Below are positions 1-11,555 of a stretch of 64,000 nucleotides of DNA, in pieces. Every line of letters starts with the position of its first letter. Position 1 is the stretch's first letter. The position numbers were made by a program, and so were the translations under genes. This DNA comes from Ceriagrion tenellum. Its lineage: Eukaryota; Arthropoda; Insecta; Odonata; Coenagrionidae. Under the pieces are notes generated by a model. The model was not told where the DNA came from, made no database searches, and saw only the letters and a list, made by a program, of their open reading frames with translations. The stretch lies in NCBI GenBank assembly GCA_963169105.1, contig OY720632.1, positions 189,596,448 to 189,660,447 of the forward strand, written 5' to 3'.

Positions 1-740
1 CATATGGCAAAATTATTGGTCGTAAATTCTTCCAAAACACTGGCAATCATATTTGGTAACTCTAAAATTCTTAGCAAAATTAATTTTTCTCTTCTCCCCT
101 ACAATACAGTGGGTGACGCCGATATTGGATTTAGTAACACTGTTAGAAACCTTGGCATTATATTAACTAATAACCTCTCGTGGAATCATCACATAAATGA
201 GATCTCAAATAAGGTCAACAAAACTTTATACCAGTTAAAATTACACAAATCTCTTCTTCCCATTTCTACCCGTCAAATGCTTGTCTCAACGCTTATATTT
301 CCCTCATTTGATTATTGCGCTTTCGTCTATAATGACCTTCCACTGGAATTAGAAAATAAGCTTCAGCGGCTCTTAAATTCTTGCGCAAGATTTGTCCTTG
401 ACCTTCGTAAAGACGAGCATATCTCCCACCAACTTCACTACTTGTCATGGCTTAAAACCTCTTATCGGAGGAAATTACTTGGGTCATCTCTCTTCACTCT
501 CTTTTGCAATGAAAATCCTGTCTCTTTTCCATTTTCAAATCCAAATCAGTATCTGTTCTTAGAACCACTTGAACTGACACCTCCTACCTCTCACCTCGGA
601 CAAATACATACCTTAAATCATCTCTTATCTCTGGTTCTAATCTCTGGAATTCCTCTCCATTATCTATGAAAAATCCTTCCTCGCTGTCTGTTTTCAAGGA
701 AAAACTTTGCAATTATTTCTATAAGCAGCATATTTGCCAA
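1..740 (+). mobile_element. LINE family C, 3' part of RT ORF, cut by window edge
   Basis: This is the C-terminal part of a non-LTR retrotransposon reverse transcriptase, from just after the catalytic box to the end of the protein. The open frame 4-669 shows the usual landmarks: SSKTLAIIFG near the start, TVRNLGIIL, LSWNHHI, LIFPSFDYCAFVYND and KLQRLLNSCARFVLDLRK. The catalytic region lies beyond the left window edge. The annotated stop at 667-669 is not the native end. Near base 598 a one-base frameshift moves the reading into another frame, which continues as SGSNLWNS...LSVFKEKL and stops near 742. These are features expected at the end of CR1/Jockey-group RT proteins. The copy is therefore a pseudogene. 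It resembles the copy at 16970-17640. The exact clade cannot be settled by eye. Confidence 0.85.
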
Positions 741-2768
741 TAATTGAAATTCGTATCCTGTTATAGAATTGTATGTTTCCTAAAAGATCTGAGAAATTAT
801 TGTTTGTTTGTTATCTCTCTGTGATTGATATTATATTTTCCTTTGTTATATATTATATTTTCCATTGTTTTTAGTGTCAATCATCTGTAACTGTGAATTT
901 TTTGTTTTTCATCACTGTGAGATGTTGGCCAGGTATATATATTTTTGTGTTATTTTTTGCTCAAAGCAGAATTTCATATGTATTATCTATTTTTGCTCTT
1001 ACGGGGACACCCAGAACATAATTAAACCTATTCTATACTATTCTATGGCACTGTTCAACATCATATTTGCCTCTAAAAGTAGTCGCACGTGTCCAATGCT
1101 GTTCAAAAAATATTGGTTCGTGGAGCAGGCTAAATAAAGAATGTGATTTTACCGATTGGAAAATTGTCCGAGGATGTTTAAGAGGTAAATTACGGATGAG
1201 CTTAAAACTTATCGGGAACATCGTAATCAAAAAACGTCCAGAGAGAACACTGATCAGGACTTGATAGGAATAATTTCCGACCCATTAATATCGAGCATGA
1301 AAAAAAATTACCATTTAGAAAGAGTAGTCATCTCTCTAGCCCAATATTGAATGTACTAAACTCCTGAAACTCCCGATTTCGTGGAAGATGACATGACACA
1401 CTCAACAGAAGCGGAAAGTGATTGAATGTTTTTTACCAGACTAAATTTATCACCAAATTTTATACTAAAAAAATGTTCAGAGATCATGTCAGTGTTTCAG
1501 TATCGTCATGGTTCATCTGTATTTACACTTTTTTAATTTGTATTATAACAAAAATGATTTATTTATCACTTGAAGACTAAATAGGGATTTTCATTACATT
1601 TATTTTTATAACAGAAAACGACTTCTCAATAAATGGCAATACTACTAGTAGAGCCTTCTTCATAGTTCTAAATTTGCTATATTTTCATTTCATATTTTTA
1701 TACACGCTATTATGGTGCATATTGCGTAATTTTTAGACAAAAGAAAAGTCTTTAAGTAACAAAAAAATTTCTCCCTTGTAACAGGACGACTGTCTCGAGG
1801 CCAATAAAATTAATATAGCTCAAAGAAATATTGAAGTGATCAGTTATGTTACCAAAATAAACAATCCCAACAATGGGGGAGGGAGAAGGAGACGGCCGGG
1901 AAAAACAAGACGAGAAAAATATAGGAACGAGGGATTTTTTTTTGTGTAAATTGAGAACTAAATCCGTTGGACCATAAAACGAGTGTTTCGTCCCTCTAAT
2001 AATCGAAAATCGGCCACTGTGCGACCGTGCAAAAACTTTTATTTGGCTTCACTGTGAATTAAAACTTCAAGTGTTGGTGTGCCTATAGGTTTAGCTTCTC
2101 CGGACTAAATCTTCCAGGGAGTCTACACCATCCTGATATAAAGCAAAAACCACATCAGTATTGGTGTAATGGAAGCGTCGGACAACATTCCTCGGAAATG
2201 GCCTGAAAAAGTTATGAAAATGGGCGTTTGGATCGATTCCTTGCGTTACGTTGCAATCAAGTGAAACAATGTCCCTTTTAACTGTCATACCTACATTCAG
2301 AACGAACTCAAAGCAAACGAGGCGGATTCCCAACGCTCTTGTCCACCCGGGTCTATTCCTAAAGTACACTTATTTGTATGCATACTCCGTGGAGGTCCTC
2401 GAAGAAGAGGGAATATACAGATTAAATGTGGTCCTCGATCGCTCTCCATGCTCCGGGTCCCTACAGGTGGGTGTTCTGTCCCAAAGGCTACTCGTTCCGC
2501 TGAAAACCCAAATAATGCATTTGGAAAGTGCAATTTGTAAACTGAGATTTAAAATAAATAGCCCGGACTAGTTTTGCTGTAGTTCAGCCTTGTCGGCGAA
2601 AATGTTAACATGGACTCTTATGGAAATTGATCAGAGTACATCAGAATAACGTCAAATTGCAATGATGAGGTGAGCTCTTACGGCTGGAAAAATAAAAAAA
2701 TGAAGGAAGTCTCCAATAGCCGTAAACAATTGGCGCCACTCGTCAAAAACCATAAACTTTGCTGTGTT
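741..2768. other. AT-rich stretch, no recognisable gene
   Basis: Nothing is recognised beyond the LINE tail. A short AT-rich duplication (ATTATATTTTCC twice, about 833-863) sits where the 3' UTR of the LINE may end. Open frames at 2091-2571 exist on both strands, but neither matches a family I know. Confidence 0.5.
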
Positions 2769-2875
2769 GGTTTGCCGGGATGAGACTTCCACAGTAAAGA
2801 CCAACCCCAGCCTCTCCACCAGAATACCCTCCTGTGGTGGTTTACGGGATGGTTACTTCCACCCCAGCGACCAAC
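2769..2875. repeat. Two imperfect 37-bp direct repeats
   Basis: Two 37-bp units, 2769-2805 and 2839-2875, both begin GGTTT, carry a CGGGATG core followed by ACTTCCAC, and end GACCAAC. They lie 70 bp apart. They look like a local duplication; no function is implied. Confidence 0.55.
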
Positions 2876-3099
2876 ACAGACGCACACACACTGTTTAGTT
2901 TTGCTGATTTATGCAAAAACTTATCACTTGATATCTTGTAAATTTCTTTTAATCCTTCATAACATTACAATCATGTCACCAACTAGTCTGTTTTCTAAGA
3001 GACTAATATAACAAAAATCTGTCACATGGCAACCAACACCAATAACTCATCTCCAGAAACGCCCCGTGGGATAAGAGTTAGGATCTCTTCTTACAGAGT

Positions 3100-3975
3100 T
3101 TCTCTAAAGTCTTATTCGCGAGTTCCTTCCCATAAAGGCGAATCAAGTTGTGACTGAGCCTACGAGACTTGGATGGAGGATGAAGTCTTCGGCTTCTCCA
3201 CTTCCATAGTGAAGCGGATGGTGTCGTTCTGTTGATTCAGGTGGAAAAAAACTCCTCCAGTTCTTCCTTTCCATGCGATCTAATGGCGAACGTGTCATCC
3301 ACGTAGCGAAAGAACAGCTTAGGATTTACGTAATAAACCTTCAGCGCTCTTTCCCCCGGGTTCTCCTCGAACAGGTTGACTATCACCGGTGATAATGGTG
3401 ATCCCATCGCCATGCCTTTCTCTTGCCGGAAGAAGCTTTCATTCCACTTGAAGTACGAGTTCTTCAGACAGACTTCTTTCAAGTCGGGGAAGTCCATAGG
3501 CCATGCCTTTTTCATCAGGGTGTGGGCGACTTGCGTCGCTCCTTCCACTGGAATGCTGCTGGTGAGGAGGGATTTGACATCGAAGCTAACCAGAATGTCT
3601 CCTTCGGATGTGGTGATGGCGCTGTGGTATCAATGAAATGTTTCGCGTTCCTCGCGAAGGTTGACGAATCGCCAGTGAATGATCAAATACTCTCAGCGAG
3701 GACTCTGGGCAAATTGTGGGTCGGTTAGTCAATGGCGCTAACAGTGGGCCGTAAGGGCGTTCCTTCCTTATAGACTTTGGGATATCCATAGAGTCTCGGT
3801 GGTTTCGGCGCCGATTCCGTGAGCCTTCTCTTCCTTGGACAGAGAGATGGAATGCCTCAGAGCATCTTTCATCTCCCGTTGGACTTTGTTGGTCGGGTCC
3901 GACTGTAACTTTCTTTAGGTGGTGTCGGTCAAAAGTTTGACAGTTACTTGAGTGATGGTCCTTAAGATGGAACAA
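3100..3975 (-). pseudogene. Penelope-like element reverse transcriptase, decayed
   Basis: This is a relic of a Penelope-like retroelement RT read right to left. In frame 3237-3548 the sequence has GMAMGSPLSPVIVNLF (the PLE RT motif that usually reads G-AMG-P-SP---N-F), then RYVDDTFAI, so the catalytic YVDD is intact. Upstream, other frames give SFDVKSLLTSSIPV and, further 5', SDPTNKVQREMKDALRHS and a YPKVYKEGTPLRP-like piece, all typical of the PLE N-terminal half. Downstream, after a frameshift near 3238, the LNQQNDTIRFTMEVE segment follows. The reading frame changes at least twice and stops interrupt it, so this is dead. The GIY-YIG endonuclease expected at the C-terminus is not seen here. 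Confidence 0.88.
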
Positions 3976-5634
3976 CCCGGCGGAAATTCGGGAGAGCCGA
4001 AGGCTTCAACCTCCATTCAAGCCTCATATCCTCAGTCAAAACTTGATTCGCCTCTATAAGTTACCTACAACGCGTGTAAAGGTTGATACAAATAATTACC
4101 TTACTATAGTTCTCTCTGTAAGTATGTGATATAGATCATTGTAACAAATCCGTAAGTGCCTCGGATATAAGGAGAGCGTCTGACAACCCTCGCTTAGTGG
4201 ATCACGTTCTCACCCTCTTGTCCGGACGAAGGGGATTTGGCGACTCCTCCCCCACTTAACCCCATCAACAGGTGTATTCGCCCCTCACACCCTAAGAAGA
4301 GAGAACGCTGAAAATGGAGCAACAATGCATCCCGCAGAACAAGTTTACCTTGCTTTTCCCCAATTTCTAATTAGCGAAAACAACTTTGATGGAGCTTCAA
4401 ACCACTTTTGATCATAATGATAAATATTTTAGCCCTACTTCATGGTACGTAGGATGGAAAGCGATGAGGTATCTGTTCCATTGCCCATACTTTGAAAGTA
4501 GAAATAGTTTATACGGGCTCCTATCTCGTACATGATGGTCACTATTTCCTAGATGTGCACCTTCTTAACAATTGCAGTGGATGGATGCGTTTGATAAAGG
4601 CAATCGGGTGCAAGAAAGAGCATTAGGCGTTAATTTAACAGCAATAGCTTATTATCACCTTGAATCTAGTGACTTGCACAGTGGTTGGAACCAAGTAAAG
4701 CGGTGTGAAGATTCACAATGCTACTTGATCCAGCAGGGACTGTTTTATTGATAATGTGAATTAGTGCGTACTTCAAATACCACCTATTTGAGTCGATATC
4801 TCTGATGTCGGCCTTGGTACCGAAGCCTAGAAGAGTTTGCCGGAGCATGACAATATCCATTTTTACACAGCTTTGATGGCTCACATCGGCTCCACGCTGA
4901 ATGTAGACCCGTAATGAAGGGTGGGTATGGGATTATATTCATTAAAACTGTCAGAATTGTTTATTCAAGAGCATATCCGGAAAAACGCATACTTTTTTTT
5001 TGGGAGGGAGATAGTGTTGAAATCGCTTCTTATTTGCCATTTTGGTTCACTCTCTGATATCCACTAATACACAGTCCATTGACGAGTGATTACCTACGTA
5101 TGCTTTAGTTCGGTGCCTTGGTTTCTTGGTGATTTTTTTCATCTGATCCAGAAATAGTGATCATGATTGGAAAAAAACATTCATGTAGTTTGAGTGATGA
5201 CGACTTGGTAACGATGGGTTTCTCAATCAGATATGTCTCTGTGATGGAATGAGAGTTATTTTTGGGTTCCTTTCATTATCTCAGGTGCGATAATCACTGC
5301 GAAACACACACTTGCCTTCCATTTGCTAAATCGAGTTTCAAGTCTTCTGCGTTATTCTATGCCTGCTGTGTACGCTTGGCACAACAAATAACCAGGGCTC
5401 TATGCATTATGATTAACACAGGGTTGGTTCGTTTCGCATTTACGTGCCTTTTCTTTTCAAGTAAGCATTTGAGACTCTCGGGTAATAGATAAAGAGTTGT
5501 AATTTTAAAGCCCTGAGCTGGAACCTGAGCCATCACTGAACGCAGACTTGCTAGATAAAAATATGACAACGGAATAAGTGTTCATTTCCGTACAGCCTAC
5601 CGACTATTAATTCAATTTACGATTCAATGCATTC
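3976..5634. other. No confident feature
   Basis: The part next to the PLE relic (about 3976-4320) may hold more of it, but no frame was recognised. The open frame 4666-4884 (-) contains RGADV- and KADIRDIDSN-like pieces faintly recalling ankyrin repeats; this was judged too weak to call. Confidence 0.4.
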
Positions 5635-6198
5635 TTAAGGCAGTACGAGCGAAGTATCATTTTACTTAGAAATAAATGAATTTGATCTCATTTTAAAGAA
5701 AAATATCTCACCCTTCTAATGGCACCAAAAATTCAACCCCTTATTGCACTACTTTCCGAGATATTTGCCAGAAAATACCAGTCCTTTTACATGGGAAACG
5801 GTACGTGCATGCACTCCAGAGAGATATTATTTACAAAATGAGGCATTTCCTACACTTAGATGTCGTAAAAGAAACTGACAGGCTGTAGTTTGTATGTTTT
5901 CTCAACCATATTTGAAAATTTAACATATTGTCACCGCAGTAGGTTGTTGGGTATCACAAAAAACATTCCGTTTTGATGGAGTTTCAAACGCACCGCGCGA
6001 AGAAAATGAGTCAAGTTAAAGACTTATTTAGATATTTTCATTGGATTAATTACAATTTCTGTCATGTAAAACTATATTATTGCACCATTAATAATGCAAT
6101 ATTTAATTGATATATCCTACAGCTGGTAAAATTAAAACGTATAATTCGAATATGGTCTCTATTATGACAAGGGAACTATCGCACTCGGATTACCTTAA
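5635..6198 (+). mobile_element. TTAA-flanked MITE, copy 1 (full length)
   Basis: A 564-bp non-autonomous element bounded by TTAA at 5635-5638 and 6195-6198. Its imperfect terminal inverted repeats start GGCAGTACGAGCGAAG on the left and, read from the right end, GGTAATCCGAGTGCGAT. A second copy lies inverted at 18778-19339 and a 126-bp piece at 57150-57275. The TTAA target is typical of the piggyBac superfamily, but no transposase is present, so that assignment is inference. It has no coding capacity; an open frame starting at 6107 only overlaps its end by chance. Confidence 0.8.
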
Positions 6199-6753
6199 GT
6201 CTGTCATATCACAAATTTTTTTCTTCGTATTATTCTCACAAAAATATTTTAACGAGAGAAAACGGCCATGTACTAATTTTCAAGTCTACGTTTTAAGACG
6301 CATTAATGCTCGTAGGGGGCGGGGGGGGATAATGCAGTTTCCCGCCGGCACTCCCCGCGGGGGCGCGACCATCGCGGGCGGAAATGGGGGAGGGATACGA
6401 CTCCCATTCTTCCTGCCTCCTATTCCACCCCCTCCCTCTTCCCCTCCCTTCCCCCCTCCACAACACAATTTTACCGCTCTCATTTACCTTAATGGAGCAT
6501 TTGTTTTCTGGCTCGTTCTTGTCAGCGGGAAGCACGATTCGAAAAAAAACGAAAGGTTAAAGATTTTTCTTTAATTTCAGGGAACGGCTACGCCATTCCT
6601 GCTTGTTAGGGTTGTCGTTATAGATACACACATGCATTAAAATTCAATGACCAACAGAACACATTGCCCAGGGTGGAGGCATGTAACTTTGGATCTCGAA
6701 TTCCGAATGAACGTAACTGTGTCCGGCGAGGCGTAGTGGAAGGATTTCATAGT
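6199..6753. other. GC-rich island, no gene
   Basis: About 6310-6540 is GC-rich with homopurine/homopyrimidine runs (a G run near 6323-6329 and a long C/T tract at 6417-6458). It is distinct from the AT-rich surroundings. No promoter element or exon was identified. Confidence 0.4.
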
Positions 6754-6936
6754 GAAACACTAAAATATAAAGCACTTTTTCCACAGGTTTAATTTTTAAG
6801 GTACGACGCGTTTCAGCTGTCAAACCATCATCAGGAGAAGGTAAGGTAAAGCCGCCTGATGATGGCTTGACAGATGAAACGCGTTGTACATTAAAAATTA
6901 AACCTGTGGAAGAAGTGCTGTATATTTTAGTGTTTC
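6754..6936. repeat. 82-bp-arm palindrome with hammerhead-like core
   Basis: Two 82-bp arms (6754-6835 and 6855-6936) are near-perfect inverted repeats around a 19-bp spacer. Each arm, read outward, carries CCTGATGATGG, a short variable segment, then TGAAACGCGT. CTGATGA and GAAAC are the invariant strands of a hammerhead ribozyme core, and PLEs are known to carry such motifs. The stem II pairing here is weak, so activity is unproven. It may be a solo PLE terminal repeat pair. Confidence 0.7.
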
Positions 6937-8514
6937 ATCATTTCAAATTCCATTAAGCTCGGCTTCAAAAATATTCCACTTCCCGCATTTTCCGTCAGTT
7001 TTCGGTGACAAGCATCAATATTGTCGCACGGATGCAAGTATGTACACCAAAGGGGTGAAATTTACTGTGAAATGATGTATTGTCTTCATCGAGATTCACG
7101 CGTACATCTGCCATATGCTGGTCAGGAGCGTTGAAGAAGTTAGTATTTTCATGGGGAACTTCCTTCTCTAGTGTTCGGCTGAATTACCATGCCTCCCTCT
7201 TTATAGTCTACATATTGTTGAAGTTATAAGGCCAGATGATAAGCGTTCAAAATATTAATTGAAGGATAAAATCAATGCCGTCATGTCCTTTGCCGAAAAT
7301 GAACGAAAACACGATATCAATCGCTATTAATCTCTTCCTGTATGTAAATAAGAACGGAAAGAGATGGAATCGGGCCACGGAATACTGCTAATATTCTTTT
7401 TGCTTTTAAAATATTATATTTCACCTGGCATCATTTGCTACGTGCTTGGGTGCAAAAATAACTATTCTTTTTACGGAATGCTCTTAACACATTTATTTCA
7501 CCAAAAGTGTACACACCGTAGCATTCAAAGTCACTCGCAAAGACTCTGTTTTTCGAATCATGCCTTGTTGATCCCTCTCATTCGTCAACCACCACCCGTT
7601 GCCAAGACTCTGGAAGCTTCCCTATTTTAACCGTCGTTTCCAGAATTTTCTCGAAGATTCCCGCGCTCGTATTAGTAAATATTTTTGAAATTGAAGAGCT
7701 GTTTAGTAAAGAGAGATATTAAATCCAGCTCACAAAATTACGTACCAGGTGCCATACACTTAAAGGTGAAAGTATTTTCATAAAACTGACCATTAAGACA
7801 CCCAAAGCAGTTTAAAAATAATGAAATGTAATAACTCGTGATGGTGGCACTGCAGACTCAACTTCTGTGTGTCGCTTCCCAAAAAGTGACTAATATTGCC
7901 TTTAATTTAATTTTGTGTAAATTATTCCGATTACACCGTCAAAACTCAACTGCGCGGAATGTGTGTGTGTGTCTCACAGGCAAACTCAAAAGTAGGCGTG
8001 AGGCAACGAGGGGCACACTTTAACCTCAATCGATTTGCTCTTTTGTTTTCAAGTTTCCAAGATTTTGGTTCGTCGTCCAAAAGAGCATATTAGCTGCTCC
8101 CTATCGGTTAGTTTTCCCTTTCGTATAAGGGATTATTTTAATTGCAGCACCTTTATCTTTCAATTACGTCAGGCTGCTCTATAATCACTGTCATCTACTA
8201 CGGCTTAATTTTTTATTACCTTTAAAGTTATTTTAATTTATTGTAAGCTGTTCTTTGACGTCGAGCACCATCAGAGCCATATTTTTTTTACAACGAAGGA
8301 ATCTGGATATTAATTACGTGGAGGAAAGAAGAAGTCTCCGTTATAGTACAAGAAGAGTCTCTCGTTCTCGAGATGAGACTTTCGAGACGTGAGAGAGGTC
8401 GGTGATTCGAGAAGAGACTCGAGATGAGTGAACCGCTCTTTGGCGATTCAAGGCGAAACCACCGCCATGACACTCTTGACTATCTCATGAGAAAGTGCTG
8501 AAGGGCTATTATAA
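6937..8514. other. No confident feature
   Basis: AT-rich unique-looking DNA. A purine-rich patch at about 8320-8430 repeats GAGACTCGAGATGAG-like words. Open frames in this stretch are short and unrecognised. Confidence 0.4.
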
Positions 8515-9291
8515 ATCTACATCTACATAATACCTTGCGAGCCGCCGCATGGGCGTGTGGCAGGGGGTGTTAGGTCACCAGCTGTGTAAAGGTGTAAGTT
8601 TTTGGAGAATGTAATGGTGACATATATTATAGGAGTGTATTTAGTGGAGCTTAATTTTTATTGTGGTCGCTTATTGTGCGCGGAAAGAACGAGTGTTTGT
8701 ACCTATCTGTTCGGCAGTGTATCTCTCTTATTTTATCACTTCTTTCAGACCTAGAGATGTAGTGAGGAGTCATGATAATATTCTCTATGTCGCTCTGAAA
8801 AATATCAGTTCTGAATTTATCAAGCAACCTAAGCCTAGCGTGCAGCCTCAGAGTCTCTATGGGCTCCCACCTTAATCCCTCTAAAAGTTGTGAGACACTA
8901 TATGTACGCTCGTAGCAGTTTTTAACGAAGCACGCTGCTTTCCTTTGTATTTTATTAATTTTTTTGGTTAAATCTTTATGAGCAGGGTCCCAAATGCTCG
9001 CGGCGTATTCGAGGTGTGGCCAAACCAGAGCGAAGTAGCATCTCTCTTTGACTTTTTCATCCGAGGACCTTCCTATTAAACGTTTAACAAAACCTAGTTT
9101 CTTTAATGCTGCGCCACATATGTTCTGTATGTGTAATCCCCACGATATATCAGAATTTAAGGTAATTCCAAGATATTTGACTGTATCTGAAGATATTATG
9201 TTTACTCCACCCACAGTATAGAAATGGCATTTTTGTGATGACTTTCGCAGGAAGTGAACTGTGGTGCATTTGTTGATATTTAATTCTAACC
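8515..9291 (-). mobile_element. LINE family A, 5'-truncated copy A1
   Basis: The 3' end of a family A non-LTR retrotransposon. The protein frame runs from about 9291 down to the stop at 8651. It begins at LELNINKCTTVHF, just after the RT catalytic box, and passes through SSDTVKYLGITLN, SWGLHIQNICG, RPHLEYA-like WPHLEYAASIWDP, KINKIQRKAACFVK and RTDRYKHSFFPRTISDHNKN. No stop interrupts it. The 3' UTR (8515-8650) carries the stem-loop CCCTGC...GCAAGG and ends in TATGTAGATGTAGAT, the family tail. The 5' end is cut at about 9291, as expected for incomplete reverse transcription. The first codon listed by simple ORF calling (GTG at 9212-9214) is internal. Confidence 0.9.
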
Positions 9292-10091
9292 CCTAATTCT
9301 AAATAAATAAAACAGTCGTCATCAGTGCAAAGAATTTTCCATGATAACTAATGCTGTAAGTACTTAAATCTGAGCGTCTGAGTCGGGACTATTCAGCACT
9401 AATAAGGTTATGTTTGATTGTCCAAATGCACTCCTCTTCTAATGAACGTCAAAATTTCCGCCCAACGACGCCAAAACTGTTACTCTGAGTGCAACTTCAG
9501 GTGTTGCGTGAGAAATGAGTTCATGAGGTCAATATTTGGGTAGAAACGTTGTAAATGTTTTGGATTGCTTTGTTGGCTACTAAATTAGACCGTCAAAAGT
9601 TAAAGCTGCGATATTCAGAGGATTGTCTAGTGAGTAATAATTCACGAAGCTGAAATATACTCGGCCCGATTCGTAGCATCACTAGCTGCGCTATAAAAGG
9701 TCCTGAGTTTCTAATCTATACACTCAGAATACAATTACGCTGATCACTTAGCCAAGTATATTATTTGAGGCGATGCATGCCTCTTAGTCGTAACCAATTT
9801 CTGTGTGCACATTGTATCAGCGTAAAACCTTTTATTCGTATTTTCATCAGTATTCGTATTAGTTTTTCCAAATAATTCAGTCAAACACCTTTTATGAATC
9901 CAAAAGGTCAGCTTATCCTCACCTACTATTCACTCATATCTATACCAAGGTGAACAAGGCTATTGCCTTTGTTATACACATCTCCCGCATATTTTATGCA
10001 CTCAACCTACCAATACCTCCACCTATCTTTCTCTCTCCTGTACACATTAATCCAGCCTGTACAAAGTAATGCATTAACCCTTTCAAGGGGG
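9292..10091. other. No recognisable feature
   Basis: AT-rich non-coding sequence between LINE copy A1 and a MITE copy; nothing recognised. Confidence 0.4.
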
Positions 10092-10235
10092 ATAATCGCA
10101 CCGTGTAAAGCGGCAAAATGTATGATTGTCTGAATGACTGAACGGGAAATAGGACCTGCCATATTCCATTATTTTCGGGTACTTTCTATGATAAATTCGT
10201 TTGTACAGTTAAACTTATCGCGTAAAGCGGCCTTT
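10092..10235 (-). mobile_element. CCGCTTTACAC MITE, partial copy
   Basis: A shortened, inverted relative of the element at 57410-57630. Shared words are ACCGTGTAAAGCGGCAAA, TGTATGATT, CTGAATGACTgAACGGGAAATAG and the end CGTAAAGCGGCCTTT. It starts at the internal copy of the CCGCTTTACACGG motif, so one terminal arm is missing. Confidence 0.7.
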
Positions 10236-10542
10236 AAACTTAAGCTTGCCCCCTGTACTGCGACCCACAGATAAGAATGCACCTGAACCTTCACCTCTAC
10301 CGCTTCCTTCCTTTCTTTTGTCCTCCTCCGCCTCACCCCCCTCTTGACACATCACTGCTGAACTTCACTCGAACAACACCTCCTCTCCGCTGCATGTCGC
10401 CTCCATCGCCCTCGCCTCCACAGACAGACAAGCATACCCCCCCCCCTTTTGGTCTTCGTGCAAGTGGATGATGTTATATATAGGGCCCTAATATAAGGTT
10501 CTAAGGCCCATTACTGTGTAGCGTCGGACTATGTCTACTTGA
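10236..10542. other. C-rich low-complexity stretch
   Basis: The DNA at about 10290-10460 is pyrimidine-rich on the + strand, with a C run at 10437-10446. An open frame across it (10277-10471) is proline-rich by composition only and is not a gene call. Confidence 0.4.
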
Positions 10543-10867
10543 CAAAACAACACATTTGAAAATATTCAGACATGGCGGGTGAATTTCTTTTGAAGAAATT
10601 GCCATGAGAAAAATTCGGCCTGGACCGGGAATCGAACTACGGACCTTTGATTTTCCGAACCAATGCGCAGACCACTACGCTATCCAGGCTTCCTAATTCC
10701 CATGGCAACTTTGGTGGATACAATGGAACTAGATCTAAGGCTCTTACGGTCCATCAAATCTGCATAGCGTAGTGGTCTGCGTATTGGTCCGGCCAACCAA
10801 AGGCCTGTGGTTCGATTCCCAGTCCAGGCCGAATTTTTCTCATGGCAATTTCTTCAAAACAACATAT
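10543..10867. mobile_element. tRNA-like palindromic (foldback) element
   Basis: Two arms of about 97 bp (10588-10684 and 10762-10859) are inverted copies of one tRNA-like sequence. Each holds an exact or near-exact pol III A box (TAGCGTAGTGG, 10765-10775 on + and its complement at 10672-10682) and B box (GGTTCGATTCC at 10809-10819; complement with one change at 10628-10638). The left arm read on - pairs GCCTGGA with TCCAGGC like an acceptor stem and has a 5-bp anticodon-like stem. T-arm mismatches and the lack of U33 argue against a working tRNA. Near-identical 13-bp direct repeats (10543-10555, 10855-10867) flank it. Confidence 0.72.
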
Positions 10868-11424
10868 GTTTTCCAATTTTTATTTTCCAATCTTTAATCT
10901 TTAACAGAGCAGCTTCTTTCAGCTTCCCGTCTATCTCATTCCCCCAAATCCAACAATCCCCTCTCATCTCTATCAACAAACTTCTTCTCAACGGAAAACA
11001 TTTCAACAATCAAGCATACATTTCCATGCTAAAATAAATTAAAACATTAAAAAAAAATGCTGCAAATTATAAAAAACCAAAACCTAAACAGTTATAAAAA
11101 AATAATCAGACGTTACAACTGCCCTTTATAAGGCAATGTAAGATGATCGCAATCCCCCTATCCCCTAAAACGTCTCACGTAATACATGAACCCCTTAGCG
11201 AAACGTTTCATGTTAAAACAGATACAATCTCGGGAAAATGGAACTATACACCTCGATAATGGCATCAGGTTGTCGAAGACTAGGGTGGTGTAATATAACT
11301 GTGAGGATTTTTGTAAATTATTTAAATTCGTGATGTTATCAGTACTTCATTTCTCAATGGTATCTCCTGATATGTTTAACTTTATCTTAGTAGTTTCAGA
11401 CGTAACTTTGTGGAATTTGTTAAC
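10868..11424. other. No recognisable feature
   Basis: AT-rich sequence without a supported gene or repeat. Confidence 0.4.
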
Positions 11425-11555
11425 GTTATAATGATAACTAGTAAGTTGTGATTCCACATATCTTCATTTGGAACGACCCGGGTTCAACGTCATCTTCAGG
11501 TACCTTCACCTGGGTGGATCCAGGTGGAATCACAACGTTAAGAGTTATCATTAAC
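11425..11555. repeat. Inverted repeat hairpin, about 33-bp arms
   Basis: Arms 11425-11459 and 11523-11555 share ATGATAACT...GTTGTGATTCCACMT on opposite strands. The loop holds, on the - strand, ACCTGAAGATGACGTTGAAC, a wording similar to the CCTGATGATGG segment of the other palindromes in the window. It is probably a small non-autonomous element or a solo end. Confidence 0.55.

Noticed and set aside
4666..4884. Faint ankyrin-like wording (RGADV, KADIRDIDSN, GSSSIVNL) on the - strand
   Set aside because: The spacing fits only partly and the TPLH and LLL cores are missing; too weak to call without a profile search.
6107..6574. 155-codon open frame
   Set aside because: It starts inside the TTAA MITE and runs through a C/T-rich low-complexity tract; the Pro/Ser-rich translation is compositional.
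10617..10690. Possible intact tRNA gene on the - strand
   Set aside because: The acceptor and anticodon stems pair, but the T arm does not, U33 is C, and it is one arm of a palindromic element.
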